From contig PTJZ01000001.1 in NCBI GenBank assembly GCA_002937455.1, positions 1 through 64,000 on the forward strand: 64,000 bases of DNA. Reading direction: 5' to 3'. Both the position numbers and the translations under genes were made by a program. Of the stretch, positions 37,298-47,054 are shown one piece after another. The notes under the pieces are model-generated. The model had not been told where the DNA came from. It saw only the letters and a program-made list of their open reading frames with translations, and searched no databases. How positions within the stretch are numbered: the first letter of the stretch is position 1; every line of letters begins with the position of its first letter. The stretch is from Alphaproteobacteria bacterium MarineAlpha11_Bin1 (lineage in GTDB: Bacteria; Pseudomonadota; Alphaproteobacteria; MPNO01; UBA830).

Positions 37298-38107
37298 ATG
37301 CCGAAATTGCTGAGTAAAAAACAGGTAGAAGACTGGCATTCAGACGGGTGTATCTTCCCGATCCGTGCAGTTGATGCCGACAAGGCAAGGAGAAATTTGA
37401 CAAAATATCTCGCTCTCCAAGAAAAGATCGGCGAAGAGCCTCAGAACAGATTTAAGATCAAGGCCCACTTACCCTTTCCATGGATGTGGGACATCATCCG
37501 GAATGACAATATCTTAGATGCCGTTGAGGATATCATCGGTCCGAATATTCTATGCTGGGGATCATCATTTTTTACCAAGAATGCCCACGACAATCGCTTC
37601 GTATCTTGGCATCAGGATTCGACCTATTACGGTTTATCCGAACGTGCCACACTGAGTGTTTGGTATGCGTTCAGTCCGTCAAATGTGCTGTCCGGCTGCA
37701 TGCGGTTTATCCCCGGAACCCATAATAAGGGTTTGTATGAACATGATGAAACAGGTGATGCCGATAACCTCCTAATGAAAGGCCAGACGATCCTTGGTGT
37801 TGAAGAAGATCGTGCGGTTGACGTTATCCTAAAACCAGGCGAGTTTTCTATCCATCACGAAGCTGTCGTCCACGGATCGAACCCCAATAAGGCAGATCAC
37901 CCACGTATCGGAATCTCAATTCACTATATCGCTCCGCACGTTCATCAGGTTCTACTTAACAATGCCACCGCGACGCTGGTACGCGGCACAGACCCTCATG
38001 GTCACTGGTCGGAAGACCCAGAGCCAAAGGAAGATTTTGACCGGGTCTGTCTAGAAGCACTAGATGCCACTTACAGTGAGTACTTAACCGGAGCTGGGAA
38101 GTACTAA
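37298..38107 (+). CDS. Phytanoyl-CoA dioxygenase (PhyH) family protein (first copy)
   Basis: A 269-residue Fe(II)/2-oxoglutarate dioxygenase of the PhyH type. The HxD of the triad is H105-D107 in FVSWHQDSTYYGL, and the distal histidine is in a SIHHEAVVHGSNPN block near residue 190. PhyH enzymes hydroxylate acyl chains or small alkaloid-like compounds; some relatives with HxG are halogenases, but the aspartate here argues for hydroxylation. It sits 15 bases after the second TauD/TfdA gene. Because the last two proteins are close paralogs, a duplication has occurred in the operon. Confidence 0.88.
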   Translation: MPKLLSKKQVEDWHSDGCIFPIRAVDADKARRNLTKYLALQEKIGEEPQNRFKIKAHLPFPWMWDIIRNDNILDAVEDIIGPNILCWGSSFFTKNAHDNRFVSWHQDSTYYGLSERATLSVWYAFSPSNVLSGCMRFIPGTHNKGLYEHDETGDADNLLMKGQTILGVEEDRAVDVILKPGEFSIHHEAVVHGSNPNKADHPRIGISIHYIAPHVHQVLLNNATATLVRGTDPHGHWSEDPEPKEDFDRVCLEALDATYSEYLTGAGKY

Positions 38108-38130
38108 AAAAATAGAGACAGGAGCTAGAT

Positions 38131-38946
38131 ATGCCCAGAGTCTTAAGCGAAGAACAACTGGTCCAATGGGAACGCGATGGAGCCGTATGGCCGATTGACC
38201 TGCTTACGACCGATGAGGCGGCGGATTATAATCACCGCTTCCAAACCCTCGAAAAATCCATGGGCACTGAGGCGCAGACCCGTTTCCGAATGAAGGCACA
38301 TCTCCCATTTCCATGGCTTTGGGATCTCGTAACCCATCCTCACCTTGCTGACACTATCGAGGATCTGATTGGTCCCAATATTGTTTGCTGGGGATCATCT
38401 TTCTTTACAAAGAAAGCGAATGACCCCCGGTTCATATCTTGGCATCAGGACTCAACGTACTACGGCCTCGAGCCACCAGAGTCTATCACTGCATGGGTAG
38501 CATTCACTCGTGCAAATTCCAAGGCCGGCTGCATGAAGATTCTTCCGGGATCGCACAAAGGCAATGCAATTCTCCCGCACGAGGAAACCTATGATAAGAA
38601 CAACCTACTTTCCCGCGGGCAGACAATTCGTGATCTAGATACCTCTGGCGCCATGGAAATGGCGCTCGAACCAGGTCAGATCTCGATCCATCACAACAAA
38701 ACAATCCACTCCTCTGAACCAAACAATGCCGACTGGCCTCGCGTCGGATTCGCAATTCACTTCGCAGACTCTAACGTTCGACAAGCTCAGTTTGACAATC
38801 CGCTGGCGATCCATATCCGCGGCGAAGACCCGCTTGGTAATTGGGTAGAGGACCCACGGCCCGAATACGAACTCTCACCAGAAAGTGTCTCCGCCTGTGA
38901 CGAATACTGGGAACGCTACCGTAGTGCGATGACAGCTCAGACATAA
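38131..38946 (+). CDS. Phytanoyl-CoA dioxygenase (PhyH) family protein (second copy)
   Basis: A 271-residue paralog of the gene just upstream, sharing long blocks such as CWGSSFFTK and SWHQDSTYYGL. The triad is intact: HxD at about 106-108, and the distal histidine in a HHNKTIHSSEPNNAD block. The start at 38131 follows a GGAGCTAG site. A 154-base gap to the next gene holds nothing clear. It ends the four-gene dioxygenase run. Confidence 0.88.
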   Translation: MPRVLSEEQLVQWERDGAVWPIDLLTTDEAADYNHRFQTLEKSMGTEAQTRFRMKAHLPFPWLWDLVTHPHLADTIEDLIGPNIVCWGSSFFTKKANDPRFISWHQDSTYYGLEPPESITAWVAFTRANSKAGCMKILPGSHKGNAILPHEETYDKNNLLSRGQTIRDLDTSGAMEMALEPGQISIHHNKTIHSSEPNNADWPRVGFAIHFADSNVRQAQFDNPLAIHIRGEDPLGNWVEDPRPEYELSPESVSACDEYWERYRSAMTAQT

Positions 38947-39100
38947 ATATTCATATATAAACATCGAGCATTCTAGTCGCCTTCAGATAACTGAATAAGC
39001 ATTTTTAAGAAAAAGTGTCTCGTATCTAAATAAGGTTAGGTGCATTACAGAAAGTTGAATACTCCCTCAACACACACCGCTGATTCCGTTAGTGTTGGCC

Positions 39101-39928
39101 ATGGTACTTCCAGAACTTATGACGGTCGATGTCGGAGACACGCCAATTGCAATACGCGACACCGTAACCATCAATAATCGAGATAAGCCGGCGCTTGTAC
39201 TGCTACATGGTTTAGGCGGGTCCTCTCAGACTTGGGCATTCCAATTTCGGGCATTGTCCGATCATTTCCGTCTGATTGCTTGGGATATGCCGGGTTACGG
39301 TACATCTGGGAGTTTTATAAGGAAAAACCCAACCGCTGAACATTATGCTCACACACTATCAGCGGTACTCGATACAATTGGCGTTTTTAAGGTACATATC
39401 TTGGGTCAATCAATGGGAGCCCTTATCGGTGCTGCGTATGCGGCTGAATATCCCGATCAAACGTTATCGTACACCTTCTGCCAAGGATTGATTGGACTAG
39501 CGGGTTTATCAGATAGCGAGCGCTTGCAGCAGCGTAATAAGCTTTTAAAAGAGCTGCGCAATCTCGGGCCGGAGAAATTTGCCGAAGAGCGCGGCCGAAA
39601 ACTACTTGGACCGGACACGCTTCCGATGATTACAGAGTTGGCCTTGACGATTATGAAACGCGCGCCACTGGGAGCGATGTGCCAGGCAATCGAGATGACC
39701 GCGCAAACCGATTTTTTTAATCTTGCGTCACGAATAGATTGTGCCTCTCTGGTAATAGCCGGATCACAGGATCCAGCGTCGCCATTGGGTGCCGGGACAG
39801 CAGCCCGTGAAGCGCTAGGCGAAGGACTGATTGAAATTTTCTATCGGTGTGGTCATTACAGCTGCATGGAACAACCAAATGCTTTCAACTCCACGATCAA
39901 AAAGTTCATTGGTTTGAGTGACGATTAA
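39101..39928 (+). CDS. Alpha/beta hydrolase
   Basis: A serine hydrolase of about 275 residues from ATG 39101; a GTG at 39092 and an ATG at 39119 are alternatives. HGLGGSSQTW forms the oxyanion region, GQSMGAL the nucleophile elbow, AGSQDPASP the acid, and RCGHYSCMEQ the histidine. It follows the dioxygenase operon by 154 bases on the same strand and may act on the same compound. There is no clear ribosome site at any start. Confidence 0.85.
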   Translation: MVLPELMTVDVGDTPIAIRDTVTINNRDKPALVLLHGLGGSSQTWAFQFRALSDHFRLIAWDMPGYGTSGSFIRKNPTAEHYAHTLSAVLDTIGVFKVHILGQSMGALIGAAYAAEYPDQTLSYTFCQGLIGLAGLSDSERLQQRNKLLKELRNLGPEKFAEERGRKLLGPDTLPMITELALTIMKRAPLGAMCQAIEMTAQTDFFNLASRIDCASLVIAGSQDPASPLGAGTAAREALGEGLIEIFYRCGHYSCMEQPNAFNSTIKKFIGLSDD

Positions 39929-39985
39929 CGGGTTTCGGTATTTGTCAAATATCTCCAGATCAACGTCATGCTAACGTCCGAGACT

Positions 39986-40472
39986 TTAATTTTCCTTGAA
40001 GATGAAGCCTCTATATTCATCGACGTGGGCTATTTCAGATAAATTATAATTTGTCCTGTCGAAATCATCAGCGTAGCCACCTTCTTGGTTTTTATACCTA
40101 TACATTCGCAAGGCACTTGTAGCTCCACCCATGGAAACGACAGGTCAGCGTCTTAGACTTACCCTTTTTAAACGGCGTACCAATCGCGCCGCGGTGAGAA
40201 CACGCGTTCACAAACGCCTTGAACGATCCGTCGTCTTGCCTGTGAACGAAGACTGGCTGGCTACCAACATACGGAGCGTAAAAGTCACCCGCGTTTTGAA
40301 TCTGGCTCTCATGGCATAGAAATTTCCAAAGGCGCTCGAAGCAGAATTCCATTTCGGCGGCATTAATATACTGATATTTAAAGATCGATCGGTGAAGGTG
40401 GAATTCGTGATCAGTTTCCGCTCGGTCGTCAATGCGGACGGATAATTGAATTGCTGGCCCTTTGTCGGACAT
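39986..40472 (-). pseudogene. Frameshifted, truncated Rieske ring-hydroxylating oxygenase
   Basis: The frame from ATG 40472 encodes an N-terminal part with the Rieske motif (CSHRGAI near residue 86 and CRFHGWSY near 110) like BenA/AntA-type oxygenase alpha subunits. It then stops at 40098 after SYKCLANV, where intact proteins continue for about 300 residues. Shifting one base restores homology: the other frame reads YKNQEGGYADDFDR and then HVDEYRGFIFKEN, exactly the next conserved segment, ending at a stop (39986). The catalytic iron domain is missing. This is a frameshifted and truncated gene, or a sequencing error followed by a true truncation. Confidence 0.8.
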
Positions 40473-40602
40473 TGTTTGTGTTCCACAAGGGTTCTAATGC
40501 TTGATCATAGCATATCTTTTCATACCGCCACCCTAACGGGTCCGGCTCACTATGATTACAGAAACTCTTTCACGGTTCTCTCGGCACAATTAATATCCCG
40601 AT

Positions 40603-42183
40603 ATGTCAAATCCTACTGTCCCTTCCGCCCCAAACGAAAGTCGCTACGAATCCATTTCTGCATTACTCCACCGTCAAGCTGAGGTGCGCGGGGAAAAAAT
40701 TTTCCTCGTGGCGCTCGATCAGGATGGCCGCACTATTTCGTTTGACCAAATGTGGAAGATGTCAAACCGACTTTCAAGATTCCTTACGGCACGTGCTGTC
40801 GGCGCGGGGGGGCGGATCGCAGTTTTAACCGATAACCGTTTGGAAATGCCCGTCTTATATTTCGCAATCCTGCGTTACGGGGCAGCATTCTGTACCATCA
40901 ATATCGAGGTCAACGCGGCCAATATGAGAGAGATGCTTCGCCGTATAAATCCTGTGCTCGTCCTATATCATGAACACGTCAATATCGAGGGTTTGAATGG
41001 CATCTGTGACTGCGATTGGATACCTTTTGGCGATTGCTCTCCCGACGGTAGGAACGCCACCGATCGTGGCCTTTTCGAAATGCTGAACGCCTATGATGAT
41101 GGCAGTAATGCCCCTGACGCCGGGGCTGGGCCAGAGGATCTTTGCGTTTTAAGTTTCACGTCAGGTACTTCAGCCTCCCCGAAAGGGGTGATGCACCGAT
41201 TTGGTAATTATTTCTGGATCTCAGATCAGACTCTCGACATGTGGAAACTAACCGAATCTGACCGTATGCTCGAATTTAGGTCTCTCAGCTGGGCGTCCTC
41301 CCACATGCTATGTCTCACACCGGCCCTACGTGCAGGTGCGACGATCCTCTTGGCTAACCGGTTTTCGAGGTCCCGGTTCTTCGACTGGTTGCGATCCTAC
41401 TCACCGACAATGGTGATTGGCGTTCCAACCGTCATCAATATGTTGCTGGAACATAACCCAACACCTCAAGATATCTCAGCAACTCGTCAGCTTCGCTTCA
41501 TGTCCTCATCCACTGCACCTTTAATGGTGGAGCAGCACAAACGTTTTGAAGAAATGTACGGCATTGAACTCGTACAACTCTATGGGATGAGCGAAGGCGG
41601 AATCGTCGCCAGCAATCACGTCGGGGAACGCCGCATCGGTAGCGTTGGCCCATCAGGATTATACCAAAACCTTCGGATTATTGGGCCAAATGGAACCCGG
41701 CTTAAAACCGGGGAGATAGGCGAGATAGAAATCGGGGGCGCACAGCCCGCGGGAGGATACCTACTTGCGGACGGTACTATAGAAGAAATTGTCCGCCTCA
41801 AAACAGGCGATCTCGGTTACATCGATAAGGACGGCTTTCTTATGATCACAGGCCGCGCCAAGGACGTCATTATCCGGGGGGGCGTAAATATTGCGCCACT
41901 CGAAATTGACAATGCGCTCACCGCTCATCCGGATGTCCGAGAAGCTGCTACCATCGGTGTGTATGACGAAGTCTACGGCGAACGCCCAGTTAGCTTCGCG
42001 TCACTGCGCCACGATTCAAAAGTAACTGAGGAAGAGGTTCTTGCCCATTGTTCTATAGCACTCGCAGAATTTAAGATGCCATCGCAACTTATTCTGATCT
42101 ATGACATCCCAAAAAATAACCGGGGAAAGATTGATCGAAATGCTTTATCTGATCTTTGGGAAAAAACCTATTCTCGCTTATAA
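40603..42183 (+). CDS. Acyl-CoA synthetase / AMP-dependent ligase
   Basis: A 526-residue ANL-superfamily enzyme that activates a carboxylic acid with ATP and joins it to CoA. The phosphate-binding block SFTSGTSASPKGVMH is near residues 184-198, the YGMSEGG and GDLGYIDKDGFL motifs follow, and GRAKDVIIRGGVNIAP sits near the C-terminal hinge. The catalytic lysine is in NNRGKIDRNAL close to the C-terminus. It resembles carnitine or benzoate-type ligases, but the substrate is unknown. It is divergent from the Rieske remnant and may have served the same aromatic acid pathway. Confidence 0.9.
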   Translation: MSNPTVPSAPNESRYESISALLHRQAEVRGEKIFLVALDQDGRTISFDQMWKMSNRLSRFLTARAVGAGGRIAVLTDNRLEMPVLYFAILRYGAAFCTINIEVNAANMREMLRRINPVLVLYHEHVNIEGLNGICDCDWIPFGDCSPDGRNATDRGLFEMLNAYDDGSNAPDAGAGPEDLCVLSFTSGTSASPKGVMHRFGNYFWISDQTLDMWKLTESDRMLEFRSLSWASSHMLCLTPALRAGATILLANRFSRSRFFDWLRSYSPTMVIGVPTVINMLLEHNPTPQDISATRQLRFMSSSTAPLMVEQHKRFEEMYGIELVQLYGMSEGGIVASNHVGERRIGSVGPSGLYQNLRIIGPNGTRLKTGEIGEIEIGGAQPAGGYLLADGTIEEIVRLKTGDLGYIDKDGFLMITGRAKDVIIRGGVNIAPLEIDNALTAHPDVREAATIGVYDEVYGERPVSFASLRHDSKVTEEEVLAHCSIALAEFKMPSQLILIYDIPKNNRGKIDRNALSDLWEKTYSRL

Positions 42184-42278
42184 ATTACAGAGAATTAGCG
42201 CTCATGTTCTATACTCAATCGCGATAATATTGTCTCTGCTGGCCTTGAGCATTCGCCTCGCACCTCACTAGGCAAACT

Positions 42279-42749
42279 ATGATTATCGTCCGTCTTTGTA
42301 TGTGGTTGTTTGTGACTGGCCTCGTGGCATCTCCAGTCATAGCCGGATATGGATTAGAAAATGCCCCGCTGGTAACCGAGAATTCTAAGATCGTTCACCG
42401 CAACACCCCATCTACTAAAATACTCCCTAGCTACCTTAATTCTCTGAGGGTATCGAATGGCGATATCGCAACGAATATCACCAAAAACAGAAATGTAGAG
42501 ACCGCACTCTCTGCTGCTCTGGCAGCTATTCCACATCTTAAGTTGCGGGTTACGAAAAAACCGTTAGGCCTTTTAGTCGAAGCTACCAGCCACGCATCTA
42601 TCCCAACTAATCTATTTGGACAGTACATCAACGTCAGGGTCTTGCTAATACCGACAATGACAGACCTAAAAGTCGTCTGGTTGAGAATTGGTAGAATCGA
42701 AATTCCAGGTCCCATTATAGAACCTATTTATACGATCATAATGAAATAG
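42279..42749 (+). CDS. Secreted or exported protein of unknown function
   Basis: A 156-residue protein with a clear signal peptide: a positive start, a hydrophobic core about residues 6-20, and a likely cleavage after VIA near residue 22. The rest contains several alternating beta-like stretches such as LKVVWLRIGRIEIPG near 130-144, a pattern seen in uncharacterised exported proteins. Such a domain often binds lipid or another hydrophobic ligand, but no family was recognised. It lies 95 bases after the ligase gene and may belong to the same operon. The ATG at 42279 has no good ribosome site. Confidence 0.6.
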   Translation: MIIVRLCMWLFVTGLVASPVIAGYGLENAPLVTENSKIVHRNTPSTKILPSYLNSLRVSNGDIATNITKNRNVETALSAALAAIPHLKLRVTKKPLGLLVEATSHASIPTNLFGQYINVRVLLIPTMTDLKVVWLRIGRIEIPGPIIEPIYTIIMK

Positions 42750-42863
42750 CTATTAGCCAGCGTTTCCTAACCTGGCTCGCTGTATTTGACAAATGTCGAG
42801 CATTTCTTTTGGAAGTTTTGTGAATATGTAGAGCTTTCCTGAAGCCGACAACGACGTTTAAAA

Positions 42864-44504
42864 TTATAAATCTACGGCAGGAAGTGCTTCTTTTCCTAAT
42901 ATCATATCAGAAGCTTTCTCTGCCATCATTATCACAGGCGCGTTAGTGGCTCCACCAATCAGATCCGGCATTACGGAGGCATCGACGACGCGCAGCCCCT
43001 CAGCGCCACGAACCCGCAGTTCTGTGTCGACCACGGCCATCGGATCCCCCTCGGTACCCATTTTGCAGGTCCCGACCGGATGATGAACTGTTCCCATTGA
43101 CGCTCGAATATGAGCATCTATTTCAGCATCGGACTTCTTGTCGGCGCCGGGGGTGATTTCTTGGCCTCCGAACGCCTGTATTTGATGTGATGAAACTAGG
43201 TCCCGTGCCATCCTGAGACCGCGCCGCATAGTCTCCCACTCACCCTCCGAACCGAAAAAGTTTTGATTTATCCGAACTACATCCTTCGGGTTGGAGGATG
43301 CCAGAGAGATATGACCGCGGCTCGTCGGGTGCATAGGCATAATCCGCACGGAAAACGAGTCCTTGAAAGCCTTTTTGAATGGCGGAAACCAGGGCGACGC
43401 CGTAGTCGTCGCACCCATCCAGAAGAGCATCTGGATATCCGGAGCCGGGGCATCGGGCGTCGTCTTTAAAAACGCCGTAATTCCGAAGGGTAGGTCTGAT
43501 GCAAAACCACCCTTCCCAAGATACGCCCGGATCAGCGACGCGACCACTCGGTCCAGACGCATATTTTCCTGAAAAGGGCCGCCGTCGTGGCGGCTGAATA
43601 TAAAGGCCGATGAGGTATGATCAGCGAGATTCTGCCCGACTCCGTTCAGCGGCAGAACAACATCGATTCCGTGATCGTGCAAATGATCGGGATGACCGAT
43701 CCCTGATAGGAGCAATAGATGTGGTGAATTTATTGTTCCTCCTGACAGGATTACTTCATTCGTCGCCTGGGCTGACGTAGACCGGCCACGCCGGCTATAC
43801 CTAATGCCCGTTGCACGAATGCCCTCCATCTCAATCCGTTCTACAAGGGAATTTGTCCTGACGGTCAGGTTCGGGCGCGCTAACGCGGGCCTCAAATAAG
43901 CGGCGGCGGCACTCCAACGCCTACCGTGCCGAAGGGTAGCCTGCATACGGGCGAATCCATCAGGGTTTTCTCCATTATAATCGTCTGTGAAGGAGTACTG
44001 AGCATCACTAGCCGCCGACAGAAGTGCCTCGCATAAAGGATCTTCAAATGTCGTTTTACTCACCGTTAGGGGGCCACCACTACCGCGCCAATTATCGGGT
44101 CCTCCTTCCCAATCTTCAGAACGCCGGAAATACGGTAGTACCTCTGCGTAAGACCATCCGTTCAGACCTGATGCCGCCCATCGGTCATAGTCCGAGGGAT
44201 GGCCGTGATAATACGCCATCGCGTTGATTGAAGACGAACCGCCAATCACCTTCCCACGTGCGCATTCGATTCTTCGACCATTCATAGTCTCTGAGGGCTC
44301 AGCGAAGTACATCCAATCGTGCATACGCCGCTGCAATATGCGTCCCCATCCTAGCGGAATATGTATCCAAGGATCTCGATCCCAACCACCCGCCTCCAAC
44401 AGTAGAACATGAACATCGGGATCTTCTGTCAATCGCCCGGCCAAGGTGCAGCCCGCCGATCCGGCACCGACAATAATGTAGTCATAGGTATTTTCTGTGA
44501 TCAT
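42864..44504 (-). CDS. GMC-type FAD oxidoreductase (choline dehydrogenase-like)
   Basis: A flavoprotein of 546 residues from ATG 44504; TTG at 44519 would add five. The dinucleotide motif GAGSAG is at about 13-18, the second FAD block GRIEC..KVIGGSSS near 70-90, and the C-terminal active site has HHPVGTCKMG with the catalytic histidine and a following NAPVIMMAEKA helix. GMC enzymes oxidise primary alcohols, such as choline, long-chain alcohols or polyethylene glycol. The substrate here is unknown. It stands alone between two gaps. Confidence 0.9.
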   Translation of the reverse strand: MITENTYDYIIVGAGSAGCTLAGRLTEDPDVHVLLLEAGGWDRDPWIHIPLGWGRILQRRMHDWMYFAEPSETMNGRRIECARGKVIGGSSSINAMAYYHGHPSDYDRWAASGLNGWSYAEVLPYFRRSEDWEGGPDNWRGSGGPLTVSKTTFEDPLCEALLSAASDAQYSFTDDYNGENPDGFARMQATLRHGRRWSAAAAYLRPALARPNLTVRTNSLVERIEMEGIRATGIRYSRRGRSTSAQATNEVILSGGTINSPHLLLLSGIGHPDHLHDHGIDVVLPLNGVGQNLADHTSSAFIFSRHDGGPFQENMRLDRVVASLIRAYLGKGGFASDLPFGITAFLKTTPDAPAPDIQMLFWMGATTTASPWFPPFKKAFKDSFSVRIMPMHPTSRGHISLASSNPKDVVRINQNFFGSEGEWETMRRGLRMARDLVSSHQIQAFGGQEITPGADKKSDAEIDAHIRASMGTVHHPVGTCKMGTEGDPMAVVDTELRVRGAEGLRVVDASVMPDLIGGATNAPVIMMAEKASDMILGKEALPAVDL

Positions 44505-44697
44505 CTCTACGGTCAGCAATCCCGGTTCGGAGCATAAACATTTTACGGAGACTACAGGAAAGACCCATAAACCTGAAAGTAAGCTGTAGGTTGGCGTGAC
44601 CGCGCTATAGGGTTCTTACTGCGGGGCAGCATCATAGATTTATCTCAGAAGCACATGGATTCAGCTATCAGTTTCGTCAGATGTGCACCTAGATATA

Positions 44698-46203
44698 TTA
44701 CTCAGCTGCTATTTTAGGAGCACTTTCATTGATTGCGTCCGCTAGCTGGTAACTATCGAGGATAGAGTCTACCAGTTCGGCTGATCGATCCCAGTCATAG
44801 GTTCGGAGTGCGTGGTTACGTGTGACAAACTGCGCCCCTGCATAGAACATCTCATACTGAGTATGGCGGCTTGCGAATTCGGATCCGATGGAGTCCCACG
44901 CGAGCTTCATAAACTTAACCTTTTCCTCTGATGATCCGATTGCTGATTTTTGTGTCGCTCCTATATATTTTGCAAGCTCAGGGTTAGCGAAATCTTCTGC
45001 CGACGACGGCAACATAATTAGCCCGCCACCGGCCAGCTCACGCATCGAGGTAACAAATTCCGGATAGAGCTGCTGGGTTAGTACTTGAGCGGTGTACATC
45101 AGGTTACGATCTGGAACATAGTAGCCGTTATACATACCGCCGCCAGATTCCATGCCATAGACCAAACCTTCTACCATGGCCGCTTGCGCCGCTAGATGGC
45201 CTAGCTTTTCCGCAACAGGAGGCATGCCATTTGTCCCAATAGTCTCGGTGATCCGACGTGCAACACCCACTTGAAACTGCATTTTGACCATCAGCCGGGT
45301 CATCGCCTGATAGTTCTGCATATAATGCGCGTAGGTGTCCTGAAATTGAGCTCGAGCGGTATCGGTGTCCTTATAGATAAAGACCCGTTCCCATGGCACC
45401 TTCACGTCGTCACAGTAGACGAGCGCATCATTTTCGTCGAAGCGGGAAGAAAGTGGATAGTCGTATAGGCTCGATGCCGACTCCTCGTAGGAGCGGCGTG
45501 ACATAATTTTCAGGCCTTTTGTATTCATCGGAATGGCAAAGGAAATCGCATACTTTTCCTCTCCGGGTTTCAACGGTTGAATATTCGCAAAGAGAACTTC
45601 GTTCGCCATAATTGAACCAGTACCCAACATCTTGGCACCACGAACAGTAATACCTTCTGAATCCTCATCCACAACTCCGGTCGCAAAGTACTCATTCTGC
45701 TGCTCGCCAGTACTTTTGTTTCGATCAGCCTGTGGATTTATGATGACGTAAGTCATGTACGCATCTGTATCGCGGGCAAACTGGAAATAATCTTGCAACG
45801 CACCGGCGCGTTCTTTCGAATGCTTCTCAAAAACCGGAAGACCCATCACTTGGCCGACCATCGACGACGCAATGTGGTCAGGAGAACGCCCGAGCCAGCC
45901 GCCGGACAGACGCGACCAGCCCTCGATCGCTCGACGACGTGCCACAAGCTCCTCGTATGAGGTCGTGAGCTGCCAGCAGCGATTGACTCGTTCTCCGGAA
46001 GTGGGACTCTCAAACGTCATCCATTCGATATTTTCAGGGTCTGCTTGGAAATCATACAAGCGCGCCGCAGCTCCAACAGCATTTTTAAAGGCCGGATGGG
46101 TTGTAACATCATCCACTTTCTTTCCGTTGAGAAATACCTCTCGACCGTCCTGAAGGGATGTCAAATGCTGCGCGCCTGTTTTGGCCATGACAAATTTCTC
46201 CAT
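44698..46203 (-). CDS. HpaB-type FADH2-dependent monooxygenase
   Basis: A 501-residue member of the 4-hydroxyphenylacetate 3-monooxygenase large-subunit family. It hydroxylates phenols with reduced flavin from a separate reductase (HpaC). The start block TSLQDGREVFLNGKKV near 14-29, a PQADRNKSTGEQ segment, and a QFQVGVARRI helix near 311 are family marks. HpaC is not in the window. A MarR-type gene is divergent and the intergenic repeats suggest it regulates this gene. The substrate may be an aromatic intermediate of the region. Confidence 0.88.
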   Translation of the reverse strand: MEKFVMAKTGAQHLTSLQDGREVFLNGKKVDDVTTHPAFKNAVGAAARLYDFQADPENIEWMTFESPTSGERVNRCWQLTTSYEELVARRRAIEGWSRLSGGWLGRSPDHIASSMVGQVMGLPVFEKHSKERAGALQDYFQFARDTDAYMTYVIINPQADRNKSTGEQQNEYFATGVVDEDSEGITVRGAKMLGTGSIMANEVLFANIQPLKPGEEKYAISFAIPMNTKGLKIMSRRSYEESASSLYDYPLSSRFDENDALVYCDDVKVPWERVFIYKDTDTARAQFQDTYAHYMQNYQAMTRLMVKMQFQVGVARRITETIGTNGMPPVAEKLGHLAAQAAMVEGLVYGMESGGGMYNGYYVPDRNLMYTAQVLTQQLYPEFVTSMRELAGGGLIMLPSSAEDFANPELAKYIGATQKSAIGSSEEKVKFMKLAWDSIGSEFASRHTQYEMFYAGAQFVTRNHALRTYDWDRSAELVDSILDSYQLADAINESAPKIAAE

Positions 46204-46224
46204 TTATACGTTTTTAATATACAA

Positions 46225-46244
46225 AGAATACTATTTTAGAATAC
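46225..46244. promoter_or_regulatory. Direct repeats between hpaB-type and MarR genes
   Basis: AGAATAC occurs at 46225-46231 and again at 46238-46244, a 13-base spacing, inside the AT-rich 91-base gap between the divergent oxygenase and MarR genes. The position fits binding sites of the adjacent MarR regulator or part of the promoter. No perfect palindrome is present. Confidence 0.35.
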
Positions 46245-46294
46245 AATGTGATGTCAACGGTCCTTGTCCCCAAGAAAATGGTTGCTTAAAAAAA

Positions 46295-46909
46295 ATGTCA
46301 GAAGACTCAGGCACCGTCACAACATCAGATCCTGTCCACACTGCGGCAAAAACGGAGCAGCTCGGGTTACTGTCAACCACACCGCTAACTGTGTCGCGAG
46401 AAGAATTATTGGCTGACGGTTCCGACCAGATGTTCCGACAATTGGTCCACGACATTTTTGCATTCAACGCTCGCCATGCTGCCATTCGAGATGGTCATGC
46501 TCGGCGTATCGGTTTAGCCGGGATTGAATATACAATCCTCATTTCCGTCTCACGGCTAAGTCGGGACGGCGACGTAAATGTTAAAGCCCTTGCCGATCAC
46601 CTTCATGTCAGTACTGGGTTCGTAACCAACGTAACACGAAAGCTTCAGGGTCTCGGATTGATTGAAAAGACGACTGATCAGAGGGACCGTCGGCGCACAG
46701 TTTTAACAATAACAAAAATAGGCCGCAGCAAACTCGCCGAATTAGCCCCATATCAGCGTCAGGTAAATGACATCGAGTTTAGCTCGCTGGATGCCGAAGA
46801 TTTCCGGCAGCTTTGTCGCATCGTTGCAACGTTGGTAGACAGCAGTGAACAAGCAGTAAATCTCCAGCAATATCTAGAAAATACAGCGGAGGCGAACTCA
46901 TTAGGATAA
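46295..46909 (+). CDS. MarR-family transcriptional regulator
   Basis: A winged-helix regulator of 204 residues starting at ATG 46295. A frame extension upstream to 46181 overlaps the divergent oxygenase gene and is unlikely. The helix-turn-helix block KALADHLHVSTGFVTNVTRKLQ near residues 103-124 and the wing with TDQRDRRRTVLTIT are typical. An N-terminal segment of about 45 residues is poorly conserved. Divergence from the HpaB-type gene points to regulation of that aromatic hydroxylase. Confidence 0.9.
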   Translation: MSEDSGTVTTSDPVHTAAKTEQLGLLSTTPLTVSREELLADGSDQMFRQLVHDIFAFNARHAAIRDGHARRIGLAGIEYTILISVSRLSRDGDVNVKALADHLHVSTGFVTNVTRKLQGLGLIEKTTDQRDRRRTVLTITKIGRSKLAELAPYQRQVNDIEFSSLDAEDFRQLCRIVATLVDSSEQAVNLQQYLENTAEANSLG

Positions 46910-47054
46910 TTTCACCAAAATCACATACGTTAACAATTAACTTAAGAAAATGGAGAAAATACGCGCCAGAGAGTCGGCTATGTTTTGCTACGGCTCAAGA
47001 TTTCTCATAAGCTATACAATTCCCCACTCTGACAGTGTACATTATCTTAAACTT

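Noticed and set aside
37298..38946. Halogenase function for the PhyH pair
   Set aside because: Both keep HxD in the iron site, while halogenases of this type have glycine or alanine in place of the aspartate.
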